A program made the translations under genes and the position numbers. This document shows positions 34,468-43,404 of a DNA stretch of 64,000 nt, piece after piece. Origin of the DNA: Flavihumibacter sp. UBA7668 (lineage in GTDB: Bacteria > Bacteroidota > Bacteroidia > Chitinophagales > Chitinophagaceae); contig NZ_DLHM01000005.1 of NCBI RefSeq assembly GCF_002483205.1, positions 691,804-755,803 on the forward strand, in the 5' to 3' direction. Each line of letters opens with the position of its first letter. Positions within the stretch are counted from its first letter, which is position 1. The notes under the pieces were generated by a model. It did no database searches and was not told the DNA's origin. It saw only the letters and a program-made list of their open reading frames with translations.

Positions 34468-36153
34468 ATGGCAGAAGTGATTTTGATGCCCCGTTTGAGC
34501 GATACCATGACAGAAGGCGTAATCGCGGCCTGGCATAAGAAGGTAGGAGATACTGTGAAGAAAGGTGAATTGCTGGCAGAAGTTGAAACTGATAAAGCTA
34601 CCATGGAACTGGAAAGTTACAAGGACGGCACCCTTCTCCATATCGGTATTGAACCCGGTGGCAAATTGCAGGTAAATGATTTGCTGGCAATTATTGGCGA
34701 TGCCGGTGAAAATATTGATGAGTTGGTAAAATCAGGCGGTTCCGCCTCCGCTAAAGCTACGGCGGACGGGTCCGCTGAAGCACTGGCAGAAAAGTCAGCT
34801 CCGGCAAAGGAAGTAGTAACCAAGACTGGTTCGTCCTCCGCAGTTTCAGCGAAGGCGGGTCTTGATCTCAGCAAAGTGGAAGAAGTTATCCTTATGCCTC
34901 GTTTGAGCGATACCATGACCGAAGGCGTAATTGCAGACTGGCATAAAAAAGTGGGAGATAAAGTGAGTAAAGGTGAATTGCTGGCTGAAGTCGAGACCGA
35001 TAAAGCCACCATGGAGCTGGAAAGTTATAAAAATGGAACCCTGCTTTATATCGGTGCCCAAAAAGGTGATAAAGTGCCGGTGAATTCCTTGCTTTGTGTA
35101 ATAGGTGAACCGGGTTCAGTTGATCTGGAAGCCATCAAGGCAGCTGCCAGTGGTGGTCCGGTTGAAGCGTCCTCCGGTAATGGATCTGCAGAAACTTCTG
35201 TTCCTGCGGCTGAATCAGCTTCAGCAGCTCCGGCGGTTGGAAATACCAACGGACGCGTGAAAGCATCTCCACTTGCACGTAAAATTGCCGCTGAAAAGGG
35301 AATTTCCCTTAATCAGGTGCAGGGGTCAGGTGATGGTGGCAGAATTATCAAATCCGATATTGAAAGTTTCCAACCTGGTCATGCAGCCCCTGCAGCGAAA
35401 GCAGCACCCTCAGCTGATACTGCAAAAACTTCGGCGCCCGCTGCTCCGGTAGTTAGTGGTGGTTCAGGTCTGGTGAGTTATGAAGATCGTCCGGTTTCTC
35501 AAATGCGCAAAGTAATTGCCCGGCGCCTGGCAGAAAGCAAATTCACTGCTCCGCATTTCTATCTTACCATGTCTATTGATATGGATAAGGCGGTTGCCAG
35601 CAGAGCTCAGTTAAATGAATTGGCTCCGGTAAAAATTTCCTTTAACGATATGGTTTTAAAAGCCGTTGCTGTAGCTTTGAAACAGCACCCGGTTGTAAAC
35701 AGCAGCTGGCTGGGGGATACCATTCGTACAAACTATCATGTGAATATAGGAGTAGCTGTTGCTGTGGAGGAGGGACTGCTTGTTCCGGTTATTCGTAATG
35801 CGGATACTAAGGGCCTGGCTCAGATTGCAGCAGAAGTGAAAGATTATGCAGGAAAAGCAAAATCCAAAAAATTGCAGCCTTCCGATTGGGAAGGAAGCAC
35901 TTTCACTATCAGCAACCTGGGGATGTTTGGTATTGATGAATTTACTGCCATAATCAATCCGCCTGACAGTTGTATCCTTGCAATTGGCGCTATTCAACAA
36001 GTACCGGTTGTGAAAAATGGTGCAGTAGTGCCGGGGAATATAATGAAAGTAACCCTCAGTTGTGATCACCGTGTGGTTGATGGTGCATCTGGTTCTGCTT
36101 TCCTTCAAACCGTAAAAGGTCTGTTGGAAGAGCCGCTTAGAATGCTGATCTGA
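34468..36153 (+). CDS. pdhC: Pyruvate dehydrogenase E2, dihydrolipoamide acetyltransferase
   Basis: This 561-residue core subunit moves acetyl groups from lipoate to CoA. Two lipoyl domains (about 1-80 and 139-216) carry the lipoylated Lys in nearly identical EVETDKATMELESYK motifs. A peripheral-subunit-binding domain follows (about 265-305, KASPLARKIAAEKGISLNQVQGSGDGGRIIKSDI), then the catalytic domain (about 335-561) with the active-site motif LSCDHRVVDGASGSAFLQ. Linkers are Ala/Pro/Ser rich. The linker between the lipoyl domains contains an inverted pair of palindromic repeat elements read in frame. E1 and E3 genes are not adjacent. The ATG at 34468 gives the expected N-terminus MAEVILMPRLSDTM. 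Confidence 0.95.
   Translation: MAEVILMPRLSDTMTEGVIAAWHKKVGDTVKKGELLAEVETDKATMELESYKDGTLLHIGIEPGGKLQVNDLLAIIGDAGENIDELVKSGGSASAKATADGSAEALAEKSAPAKEVVTKTGSSSAVSAKAGLDLSKVEEVILMPRLSDTMTEGVIADWHKKVGDKVSKGELLAEVETDKATMELESYKNGTLLYIGAQKGDKVPVNSLLCVIGEPGSVDLEAIKAAASGGPVEASSGNGSAETSVPAAESASAAPAVGNTNGRVKASPLARKIAAEKGISLNQVQGSGDGGRIIKSDIESFQPGHAAPAAKAAPSADTAKTSAPAAPVVSGGSGLVSYEDRPVSQMRKVIARRLAESKFTAPHFYLTMSIDMDKAVASRAQLNELAPVKISFNDMVLKAVAVALKQHPVVNSSWLGDTIRTNYHVNIGVAVAVEEGLLVPVIRNADTKGLAQIAAEVKDYAGKAKSKKLQPSDWEGSTFTISNLGMFGIDEFTAIINPPDSCILAIGAIQQVPVVKNGAVVPGNIMKVTLSCDHRVVDGASGSAFLQTVKGLLEEPLRMLI
34742..34767 (+). repeat. Palindromic repeat element in E2 linker, forward copy
   Basis: A 26-bp element beginning CCGCCTCCGCT and ending ACGGCGGAC, itself an imperfect hairpin. 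It matches the reverse complement of 34833-34858 at 21 of 26 positions. It encodes part of the linker (SAKATAD). Confidence 0.75.
34833..34858 (-). repeat. Palindromic repeat element in E2 linker, inverted copy
   Basis: Read on the minus strand it begins CCGCCTTCGCT and ends GCGGAGGAC, the inverted counterpart of the element at 34742-34767. The two enclose 65 bp of the linker-coding sequence. Confidence 0.75.
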
Positions 36154-36169
36154 TGAGGACCTGAATATT

Positions 36170-37666
36170 TTAACAACCCGCTGTTTCCGGCGGGTTTTTT
36201 CTTGCCCAGCTCCAACCGGAATAGATCAATAAACCCATTGCTGCCAAAAAGAGGGATGGCAAAACCAGGGTTGCTGGTTTGGATGGATTGGGAAACCCCT
36301 GCCATGCATCTTTGTTTTCTGCTCCTGGAATTATTTGAAGCAAATCTTTGAGGTCAGGGGATTGGAAAAAATAACCAATGCCTGCGCGTTGTAAACAGGG
36401 GTGGTCTCGCCTGCTTGCTGTTACATAAACGATATTAGATGCATGAAGCTGGTGACGGTCCTGGATATGCGAAAAAAGATGTTCCTTGCCATAGTCGTTT
36501 TCTGAAATGCTGCCATTTTCTGTTATGTTTAGCTCATATTCAAAATAAGGAGCCAGTTCCAGTTCTCCGGTAACAATCCCATCATCCAGCACTAATTGAT
36601 TGCTGATCACAAAATCAATTCCAAGTTTGTTCTTAACATGATTGGCAACAAATGAGAAAATCTCAGAAACCAGTCCCACTGAATACCCTCTTTTTTTCAA
36701 TTCCGCAATTACTTCATGAACTCCCTTTACCAAAGGCATGTCGTCGGCAATTTCCAACAGTTCTGGTAAGCTCACGCCGTTAAAAACAGCGGCGATCTCT
36801 TTTATTTTTTCTTTTGCCGGTGCACCACTCGATACAATGGGCATTAATTTTTCGGTCAGGCCTAACTGTTTTGCCGCCTCAGCCAGGTAACGTCCATTCA
36901 GAACCACTTCATCCATTTCCAGCAGCACCATTTTTTTCATATGTTCAAAAGACTCGAGAACGGAAGATTCCAGCTGTCTGCTGATCAGATTTATTTCACC
37001 AATTGTAGCCAGACTTTGCAAGCCTTCTGCATCTGCTTTGCGAAGAATGGTACGTGATACCTGCTTAGACATCTTCCCTAATTGTTCAAGACTCTGCATG
37101 GCATTTTGCACCCTGCCGATATTTACTTCTTCAATTCTTGCACCCAGCTTATGAATATCTATCAAGAGTCCGATGTCCACTCCATAATCTTTTTCAAAGC
37201 TGATTTTTTCCAGCAGTGATTTTTTTGCTGCAATCATTCCGCTGAGCGGTTGATCCAGGCTACTCAATTCGGGAAATAAAATACTCAACAATGGTTTGGC
37301 AACCAGTTGGGTTACCCTGCCTGCCTGCCTGGCAAAACAGGATTTTACAAAATCAGCACGATCTTCCAGAATAGGATTGGTCAGAAGATCTATCACATCA
37401 TTGGGATAGGTGGTGATATCGCCATCCAGGTATACGATGGTATCATATTTTGCAGCAAGCAGCCCTTCCCGCATGGAAAGCCCTTTTCCTCTTTGGCTGC
37501 TGGTAAGAATTCGCACAGATTCTTTCAACGCTTCTGAAATGGTATTGTCGGTGGAATTATCATCAACCACGATAATTTCATGTGGAATACTGGTTTTCCG
37601 AATGATTTTAATCACTTTTCGAATAGTAGCTCCTTCATTCAATACTGGAATTACAATAGAAACCAT
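36170..37666 (-). CDS. GT2 glycosyltransferase fused to a degenerate HAD (SerB-like) domain and a membrane helix
   Basis: This 498-residue protein has three parts. Residues 1-210 are a family-2 glycosyltransferase with SIVIPVLNEGATIRKVI, IIVVDDNSTDNT and the metal-binding DGD in IVYLDGDITTYP, closest to dolichol-phosphate or glucosyl-3-phosphoglycerate synthase types. Residues about 245-450 resemble SerB-type HAD phosphatases, but the nucleophile Asp of DxDx(T/V) is Glu250 (LEMDEVV), and the GDxxxD motif reads TASRRD with Ala417 in place of the first Asp. Near the C-terminus is one membrane helix (about 470-488). The transferase may be active while the HAD domain is probably inactive or altered. 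It sits alone, convergent to pdhC. Confidence 0.82.
   Translation of the reverse strand: MVSIVIPVLNEGATIRKVIKIIRKTSIPHEIIVVDDNSTDNTISEALKESVRILTSSQRGKGLSMREGLLAAKYDTIVYLDGDITTYPNDVIDLLTNPILEDRADFVKSCFARQAGRVTQLVAKPLLSILFPELSSLDQPLSGMIAAKKSLLEKISFEKDYGVDIGLLIDIHKLGARIEEVNIGRVQNAMQSLEQLGKMSKQVSRTILRKADAEGLQSLATIGEINLISRQLESSVLESFEHMKKMVLLEMDEVVLNGRYLAEAAKQLGLTEKLMPIVSSGAPAKEKIKEIAAVFNGVSLPELLEIADDMPLVKGVHEVIAELKKRGYSVGLVSEIFSFVANHVKNKLGIDFVISNQLVLDDGIVTGELELAPYFEYELNITENGSISENDYGKEHLFSHIQDRHQLHASNIVYVTASRRDHPCLQRAGIGYFFQSPDLKDLLQIIPGAENKDAWQGFPNPSKPATLVLPSLFLAAMGLLIYSGWSWARKNPPETAGC
36175..36200 (+). terminator. pdhC terminator
   Basis: AACCCGC (36175-36181) pairs with GCGGGTT (36190-36196), with a TGTTTCCG loop and a T run to 36200. 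It starts 22 bp after the pdhC stop and lies within the last codons of the convergent glycosyltransferase gene. Confidence 0.75.
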
Positions 37667-37832
37667 AGGTAAGCATTTATGTTCTTCAGAAAAACAAAGG
37701 TATCGCCTATAAGCGCGGCAGAACCGATTCGTTTTCTGTTAGTCAGGTTTTAATCAAATTTTCATGCCAAACCAGGTGTTTGTCGTAGAGTTCCTGATAT
37801 GTTGTAATTTGAATAGATTAAAAAATTAGTAT

Positions 37833-38975
37833 ATGAGCCGAATATCCTTTCTGCTATTGCTTATTGTCGGAATTTTTTGGTCTTGTGGCAGTTCAAATAA
37901 GTTAAGCAGGTATTACACCGAGGAGGATAAAGCGGTATTTGAGCTCATTGATCAGGTAAAAAAAGCTCCTGCTGACAAATCTGCTATCCGATTACTGACG
38001 GATGCCTATGATGTTGCCTATCAAAAGCGGGCAAGAATGCTAGGATATACTGGCATGGGGAATCAGGCAGGAGATCAGTACATGGCACTCGCCAGAGAAT
38101 GGGAGATTGTGAGCCAGATGTATCGGCAGATCAGGCAATTGCCGATTGCTGAAAAATTACAACCCATTTTAATGGATCCTTCTGCTGAGCTTAATCAGGC
38201 AAAACAGGAGGCCGCTGAACAATATTATCAGGCAGGAAGAACCTTTATGAGCTATAATACCCGGCAACAGGCAGTGCAGGCACTGGACTTTTTCGAGAAA
38301 GCCAATAAGGCCTGGCCTGGATATAAAGATGTTACTCAACTGATGCAGGTGGCAGCAGAACGAGCTATAACCCGAGTGCTGGTAAATCCTGTGAATTATA
38401 ATCGGTATAACTGGAGCTACTGGGGATTTCAAAATGATTGGTTGCAGCAACAAATGGTACGCGACCTGAATGCCCGGGCATTCCGGAATGTTCGGTTTTT
38501 TACAGAATGGGAGCTTCGTTCACAACAATTGGTGGAGGATAAAATAGTAGACCTTGATTTCGTGGAGCTATTTGTTGATCGGGTACATGCTGAACGCAGA
38601 CGGTATGAACGATCAAAGAATATTAAAACAGGCGAAACTAAATCCAATCCGCCCAAACCAATTTATACAACCGTGCGTGCTACTGTTTTTGTTGACAGAC
38701 AATATATGTCGAGTTATGCTACCCTTGAATGCAGAATCTATGATAGAGAAAGTAATCAGAATATTTTATATGATCGCTTTCCGGATCGTTACAACTGGAC
38801 GCAGGAAAGAGCCCGGTATACCGGCGACCGGCGGGCATTGGAACCTTCTGATATTACGCTGCTTACCAATCGGTGGGATGATAACCCGCCCAGCAGAGAG
38901 CAGATTGCAGACCGGCTGATCCGGACCACCTACCAGCAATTATTAAGTCGGATCAATAGCGGAGTTAGTTTTTGA
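37833..38975 (+). CDS. Predicted lipoprotein of unknown function
   Basis: This 380-residue protein has a lipoprotein signal (MSRISFLLLLIVGIFWSC, Cys at residue 18). The middle section (about 40-175) is helical and TPR-like (YYQAGRTFMSYNTRQQAVQALDFFEKANKAWPGY). The C-terminal part is richer in strands and in Arg, Tyr and Trp. No catalytic motif was recognised. It is probably an outer-membrane lipoprotein. It stands alone, convergent with the rhomboid gene (9 bp between stops). Confidence 0.8.
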   Translation: MSRISFLLLLIVGIFWSCGSSNKLSRYYTEEDKAVFELIDQVKKAPADKSAIRLLTDAYDVAYQKRARMLGYTGMGNQAGDQYMALAREWEIVSQMYRQIRQLPIAEKLQPILMDPSAELNQAKQEAAEQYYQAGRTFMSYNTRQQAVQALDFFEKANKAWPGYKDVTQLMQVAAERAITRVLVNPVNYNRYNWSYWGFQNDWLQQQMVRDLNARAFRNVRFFTEWELRSQQLVEDKIVDLDFVELFVDRVHAERRRYERSKNIKTGETKSNPPKPIYTTVRATVFVDRQYMSSYATLECRIYDRESNQNILYDRFPDRYNWTQERARYTGDRRALEPSDITLLTNRWDDNPPSREQIADRLIRTTYQQLLSRINSGVSF

Positions 38976-38984
38976 TATTGTAGT

Positions 38985-39761
38985 TTATCTTCTCCTGTAA
39001 ATAAATTTACGTTGTTGTTTTTGTGGTGGGGGAGGAGCTCCGTTTGCAAATACTTTGATTAACAGAAATCCTGCTGCAAATCCACCAATATGTGCGGCAT
39101 AAGCTACGCCATCTCCCTGTCCGGATAAAGTTCCGAACCCGCTAACCAGCTGAAGACCGATCCAGAGTCCCAATGCTACCCAGGATGGGATGGCAATTAT
39201 AAACCAGCCAATGAGGGCATTTACCCGACGGGTGGGGTATAATAATAAATAACCTCCCATCACACCGGATATTGCACCGGATGCACCCAGACTTGGAATC
39301 ATAGGATCCGCGCCAACGAATTGAGTGAAGAACACATGACTGAGGGAAGCAATAAGGCCGGTTAGCAAATAAAATAGCAGGTAACGTCCGTGCCCCAGTC
39401 GATTTTCCAGGTTATCACCAAAAATCCAGAGATATAGCATATTTCCGGCGATATGCGCAATACCCCCATGCATGAACATGGAAGTAATCAGGGTTAGGTA
39501 AACCGGTATGGGAGTCGGTTGCAATCCCGGTACCTGAAAAGTTTGACCGGATGCCATATCTCGGATGAGCTGACCTTCCGTTATCAGGTCATTATTGGTC
39601 AGAATTTCAGCTGGAACGGTTGAAAATGCGTAGGTAAATCCAATATTGGATCCCAGTCCCTGCAGGAATATAAAAACAAAGATATTCAGGGCAATTAGCC
39701 CCCACGTTATAAAAGGGGTTCTATGCCGGTCACTGTTGTCATCACCAATCGGAAAAAGCAT
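38985..39761 (-). CDS. Rhomboid-family intramembrane serine protease
   Basis: This 258-residue protein has six or seven membrane helices. The catalytic Ser is in LGASGAISGVMGGY (GxSG motif), the catalytic His is in YAAHIGGFAAGF, and the helix-2 HxxxN-type motif is seen in SMFMHGGIAHIAGNMLYLW. Rhomboids cleave membrane proteins within or near the membrane, and the substrate here is unknown. The C-terminus is a basic tail (QKQQRKFIYRRR). Confidence 0.92.
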   Translation of the reverse strand: MLFPIGDDNSDRHRTPFITWGLIALNIFVFIFLQGLGSNIGFTYAFSTVPAEILTNNDLITEGQLIRDMASGQTFQVPGLQPTPIPVYLTLITSMFMHGGIAHIAGNMLYLWIFGDNLENRLGHGRYLLFYLLTGLIASLSHVFFTQFVGADPMIPSLGASGAISGVMGGYLLLYPTRRVNALIGWFIIAIPSWVALGLWIGLQLVSGFGTLSGQGDGVAYAAHIGGFAAGFLLIKVFANGAPPPPQKQQRKFIYRRR

Positions 39762-39790
39762 GGAATTGTATTTTTGGGGTTATAAGGAAA

Positions 39791-39813
39791 AACCGTTGGT
39801 TGGGCCAACGGTT
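39791..39813 (-). terminator. porT terminator
   Basis: AACCGTTGG (39791-39799) and CCAACGGTT (39805-39813) form a perfect 9-bp stem with a 5-nt loop. On the minus strand it runs into a T-rich tract (plus-strand A run at 39788-39792), about 90 bp after porT. Confidence 0.65.
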
Positions 39814-39902
39814 CTATTCCTTTATTGAGATACATGCTATACCAGTCAGACTTATTACTGGTAATTTAATGTTTTCAGCGCAGTAAAAAAAATGGACCTG
39901 AA

Positions 39903-40664
39903 CTAACCTTCAAAAATTAAGGAGAAGATAATCTGCCTGCTTTGGATGCGGTCGATTACATTGGAGAATTTAAGATCAGCATCGCGGGCATGAACATTGT
40001 TGATACCATTACTTATTTTAATTTCCGGGGAAAAAATGAACATCTTATTATAAAAATTAAATCCGATTCCGGCTTCGATACCAAGGTCTGCTTTTTTAAG
40101 TTTTACAAAATTTTCCGCATTCCGGCTGCTTGCTTTGGAGGTGAGATCTGTTTCGAATTTAACTCCCCCCATCATGTATACCCGAAAATTCCCGATCCGG
40201 TCTGATTTGAGTTTTAACTGAATGGGTACGCCCAATAAGATTGATTCCACCTGTTGGTTCATAACAGGCGTTTCATCATTGCTGCTATTGGGGTATTTCA
40301 GGTTATAATTAATGGATTTGTTCACGAATAACAATTGGGGAAACACGACTCTGGCTTCAAAACGGTGACTGATTCGAAAAGTATGCATCCCTCCGATTCC
40401 AAATCCGAAACTATTATTGGGATTACTGACCATCACACTATCATATTGTAAAAAACGGGGATGCTGATTAAATTGAAAGCGATTGGATGTGCCCATAATT
40501 ACAATCCCGATATGGTACCATTTATCGTCATTATCGGGCATATTTATGGAGTTGCGCAACTGCGCCTTTCCATCCAGGCTGCTGCCCAGGGCAATAAAAC
40601 AGATAAAAACGGAGAGCCATCCGCCCCATTTTCTATTCGGGGCAACCTTCTTAACTACATACAT
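39903..40664 (-). CDS. porT: PorT-type outer-membrane protein (type IX secretion)
   Basis: This 253-residue protein has a basic N-terminus, a signal peptide (about 14-35, ending DGKAQ) and an eight-strand-type barrel. The order with ubiE/menG immediately upstream on the same strand is a recurring arrangement of porT in Bacteroidetes (recalled, not searched). PorT is needed for type IX secretion in Porphyromonas and Flavobacterium. The motif GFGIGGMHTFRISHRFEARVVFPQLLF supports the PorT family. Other T9SS genes are not in the window. The assignment rests on family resemblance plus context. Confidence 0.75.
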   Translation of the reverse strand: MYVVKKVAPNRKWGGWLSVFICFIALGSSLDGKAQLRNSINMPDNDDKWYHIGIVIMGTSNRFQFNQHPRFLQYDSVMVSNPNNSFGFGIGGMHTFRISHRFEARVVFPQLLFVNKSINYNLKYPNSSNDETPVMNQQVESILLGVPIQLKLKSDRIGNFRVYMMGGVKFETDLTSKASSRNAENFVKLKKADLGIEAGIGFNFYNKMFIFSPEIKISNGINNVHARDADLKFSNVIDRIQSRQIIFSLIFEG

Positions 40665-40752
40665 AAGTAAAAAATCGAACTATAGGCTGGCTTTTGGTGC
40701 TTCAAGTATCAAATAAACGGCCAAAAATCGGTTCTATTGTAAGTACGAAGGA

Positions 40753-41508
40753 TTATAACAATGCTTTAGAACCTGCATAGATGGTACTGATCCCCATAGT
40801 CAGGGTTTTTCGATAAGTTGATTGAAATCCCGTGTCCTTCAGAATGGTAAGAAATGCTTCTCCTTCCGGGAAAGCCTGAACTGAATCATTCAGGTATTGA
40901 TAGGCAGTTTTGTTTTTTGAGACCAGCTTTCCAATGCCAGGTGTTATCAGGTTCATATAAAACCAGTACAGGGATTTAAAACCAACAGCCTTTGGTTTGG
41001 AGAATTCCAGTACCACCAGTTTTCCACCCGGGCGCAATACCCGTAACATTTCTGCAAGTCCCACCTGCAAATGTTCAAAGTTACGTACTCCAAAGGCTAC
41101 TGTAATGGCATCAAAATGATTGTCGGGGAAAGGAAGTGCTTCACTATCAGCTTGTTGGAGCTGGATTTGACCAGTTAAACCAAGTTTTTGGATCTTTTGC
41201 CTTGCGATTTCGAGCATTCCATTGGATATGTCAATTCCGGTAATATGTTCTGGTTGCAGGTATTTATAGGTCATTAGCGCAACATCTGCGGTACCTGTAG
41301 CAACATCCAGTATTTTTTTCGGCTGAATGGATTGAAGTTCCCTTATGGCTTTCTTTCTCCATTGGATATCAATTCCACCACTCAGAAATCGATTCAGAAA
41401 GTCGTATCGAAAGGCAATCTGATCGAACATGTCAGCCACCTGTTCCTTTTTACTGCGTTTTTCATCGCCAAAGGGAACGATTGTATCGTGGGGAAGGGAT
41501 TTGTTCAT
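40753..41508 (-). CDS. ubiE: Demethylmenaquinone/2-methoxy-6-polyprenyl-benzoquinol methyltransferase
   Basis: This 251-residue SAM-dependent C-methyltransferase performs the last step of menaquinone synthesis. It contains DQIAFRYDFLNRFLSGGIDIQWRKKAI, motif I ILDVATGTADVAL, GIDISNGMLEIARQK and the family block FDAITVAFGVRNFEHLQVGLAEMLRVLRPGGKLVVLEFSKP. In Bacteroidetes, which normally make only menaquinone, the role is MenG. It lies between dnaX (26 bp upstream) and porT on the same strand. Confidence 0.95.
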   Translation of the reverse strand: MNKSLPHDTIVPFGDEKRSKKEQVADMFDQIAFRYDFLNRFLSGGIDIQWRKKAIRELQSIQPKKILDVATGTADVALMTYKYLQPEHITGIDISNGMLEIARQKIQKLGLTGQIQLQQADSEALPFPDNHFDAITVAFGVRNFEHLQVGLAEMLRVLRPGGKLVVLEFSKPKAVGFKSLYWFYMNLITPGIGKLVSKNKTAYQYLNDSVQAFPEGEAFLTILKDTGFQSTYRKTLTMGISTIYAGSKALL

Positions 41509-41534
41509 TTTCGAAAAATTAACTGGTTTGAGTT

Positions 41535-43331
41535 TTAATAATCCAACTCGAGCTTCAGGCGATCTTTTAGTTCTTTAACTAATGGAAACTGCTCTGCCAG
41601 TTGCTGGAAACGTTCCTTCGAATTGAGCGGGGCTTCAATTTTAATCGCCAGATCATCCCGCTGTTCAACCACCACCTGATAGGATAAGCGCCGGTTATGA
41701 AAGCGATTTTGAAGGTATTCCGTTAACGCAATCCGCTCACCATCTACAAATTTTTGCTGCAAATTGTTGGGTGTGACTACCGTAAATTGTTCATGGCTGA
41801 CAACTCTCAGTTCGGCCATTTCAAAACTCTGGGCAGCCGGGTTGCGGTTATTTTTCAGGATTTCAATAAACTCTGCCCATGCAGTTTGCAGCAGTTCGGG
41901 AGTAATATGTATGGAAGAGCGAACCTGCTCTGTTTGAGCTGCCGAACTTACCTGCTGCCGTAGTTTTTGAAGGGAGCCAAGTTTTCCGATTGGGGCAGCT
42001 TTTTTCTCTGTGATCAGTTTTTCTTCGATAATCAGTTTTGCTCCGCCTGTTGGTTTGTCTGTTTGTTTAGGATGAACCGGGATGGCTGCATTTTTTTCAG
42101 GAATCGGGCTAACGGCTGGCGGCAGGGGACTTGTTACTGATACAGGTGTAGGGGCTTTAACCGGCTGCACTATCCGGAAATTAAGTGGTTTCAGGTCAGT
42201 TCGTTTTTTTTTATCCGAATCTGCTGTCAACTCGATTGCCTGTTGCAAATAGCAGAGTTTAATCAAAGCGAGCTCCACATGCAGTCTTTTGTTGCGGGCT
42301 GATTTATAATTAATTTCCGCTTCGGCTAAAACATTCAGAGTGCTGACAAGATAACCGGTACAGCAACCGGCAGCCATTTCCTGGTATTGCTGGCGAAAAC
42401 TTTCCACTACTTCTACCAGAATCGCAACTTTGGGATCCTTGCTTAACAGGAGATTGCGAATGAATTCTGCAAATCCATTTAATACAAGATCACCCTCAAA
42501 ACCTTTGCGATTGATATCTTCAAAAAGAAGCAGGGCTCCGGATAAATCCTGATTCAACATGCACTGCATGAGCTTGAAATAATAAGCTGCATCCAGGATA
42601 TTCAGGTGTTCCAGGGTATTTTTATAGGTTAGTTCGCCATTGGTAAAGCTGACGATTTTGTCGAGTATACTCAACGCATCCCGCATACATCCTTCACTCT
42701 TTTGGGCTATTACCTGAAGTGCAGGTAATTCTGCCTGAATGGTTTCTTTCTCGCAAATTTCTTCGAGATGTTCAACTGTATCCTGTGTGGTGATCCGTTT
42801 GAAATCAAAAATCTGGCACCTCGAAAGAATCGTTGGCAGTATTTTATGTTTTTCTGTGGTGGCAAGAATAAAAATTGCGTAGGGGGGCGGCTCTTCGAGG
42901 GTTTTCAGGAAGGCATTGAAGGCACTGGTACTGAGCATGTGCACCTCATCCACGATATATACTTTCTTCTTGCCTGCCTGTGGAGCAAATCGGACCTGCT
43001 CTACCAGGGCCCGGATATCATCCACGGAGTTATTACTGGCGGCATCCAGTTCATGGATATTTAGAGAACTTCCTTCATTGAAGGAAACACAGGAATGACA
43101 GGTATTACAGGCTTCTCCATCTGGGTTTGGTGCTTCGCAGTTGATGGTTTTTGACAGAATTCTGGCACAGGTGGTTTTGCCCACTCCTCTGGGACCGCAA
43201 AACAGGAAGGCATGCGCCAACTGCTGATTTTTAATTGCATTCTTAAGGGTTGTGGTGATATGTGCCTGCCCCACAACTGTAGAAAAATTCTGAGGACGGT
43301 ACTTTCTCGCTGATACTATAAACTGCTCCAT
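41535..43331 (-). CDS. dnaX: DNA polymerase III subunit gamma/tau
   Basis: This 598-residue clamp-loader ATPase starts with YRPQNFSTVVGQAHITTTLKNAI and has Walker A FLFCGPRGVGKTTCARIL (about 42-59), a four-Cys zinc site (CEAPNPDGEACNTCHSC), the DEXX motif VYIVDEVHMLS and the SRC motif ILSRCQIF. The AAA+ domains span about 1-365, and a Pro/Lys-rich linker (about 370-450) precedes a tau-like C-terminal domain. Whether a shorter gamma form is made by frameshifting is not evident. A plus-strand A/T run near 42207-42214 lies in the linker region, but no clear slippery site was confirmed. Confidence 0.95.
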   Translation of the reverse strand: MEQFIVSARKYRPQNFSTVVGQAHITTTLKNAIKNQQLAHAFLFCGPRGVGKTTCARILSKTINCEAPNPDGEACNTCHSCVSFNEGSSLNIHELDAASNNSVDDIRALVEQVRFAPQAGKKKVYIVDEVHMLSTSAFNAFLKTLEEPPPYAIFILATTEKHKILPTILSRCQIFDFKRITTQDTVEHLEEICEKETIQAELPALQVIAQKSEGCMRDALSILDKIVSFTNGELTYKNTLEHLNILDAAYYFKLMQCMLNQDLSGALLLFEDINRKGFEGDLVLNGFAEFIRNLLLSKDPKVAILVEVVESFRQQYQEMAAGCCTGYLVSTLNVLAEAEINYKSARNKRLHVELALIKLCYLQQAIELTADSDKKKRTDLKPLNFRIVQPVKAPTPVSVTSPLPPAVSPIPEKNAAIPVHPKQTDKPTGGAKLIIEEKLITEKKAAPIGKLGSLQKLRQQVSSAAQTEQVRSSIHITPELLQTAWAEFIEILKNNRNPAAQSFEMAELRVVSHEQFTVVTPNNLQQKFVDGERIALTEYLQNRFHNRRLSYQVVVEQRDDLAIKIEAPLNSKERFQQLAEQFPLVKELKDRLKLELDY

Positions 43332-43365
43332 ACTGCCGCGAAATTAAGCATTTGTTTGCATGCTG

Positions 43366-43403
43366 CTCCATCCACCCGTCGGGTACCCGACGGGTGGATG
43401 GAG
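43366..43403. repeat. Perfect 38-bp palindrome
   Basis: The 19-base arm CTCCATCCACCCGTCGGGT (43366-43384) is followed directly by its exact reverse complement (43385-43403), with no spacer and no mismatch. It lies between dnaX (starts 43331) and the stop codon of the acetyltransferase-like gene at 43405, both minus strand. No T run follows, so it is not a standard terminator. The core ACCCGTCGGGT also occurs at 1560-1570. Confidence 0.95.
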
Positions 43404-43404
43404 A

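Noticed and set aside
42207..42214. Programmed frameshift site in dnaX for a gamma form
   Set aside because: A homopolymer-like run exists in the linker region, but neither a clear slippery heptamer with a downstream stop in the shifted frame nor a stimulatory hairpin could be confirmed by eye.
43366..43403. The 38-bp palindrome as an ordinary intrinsic terminator
   Set aside because: It has no loop and no T run on either strand, so it is listed as a repeat instead.
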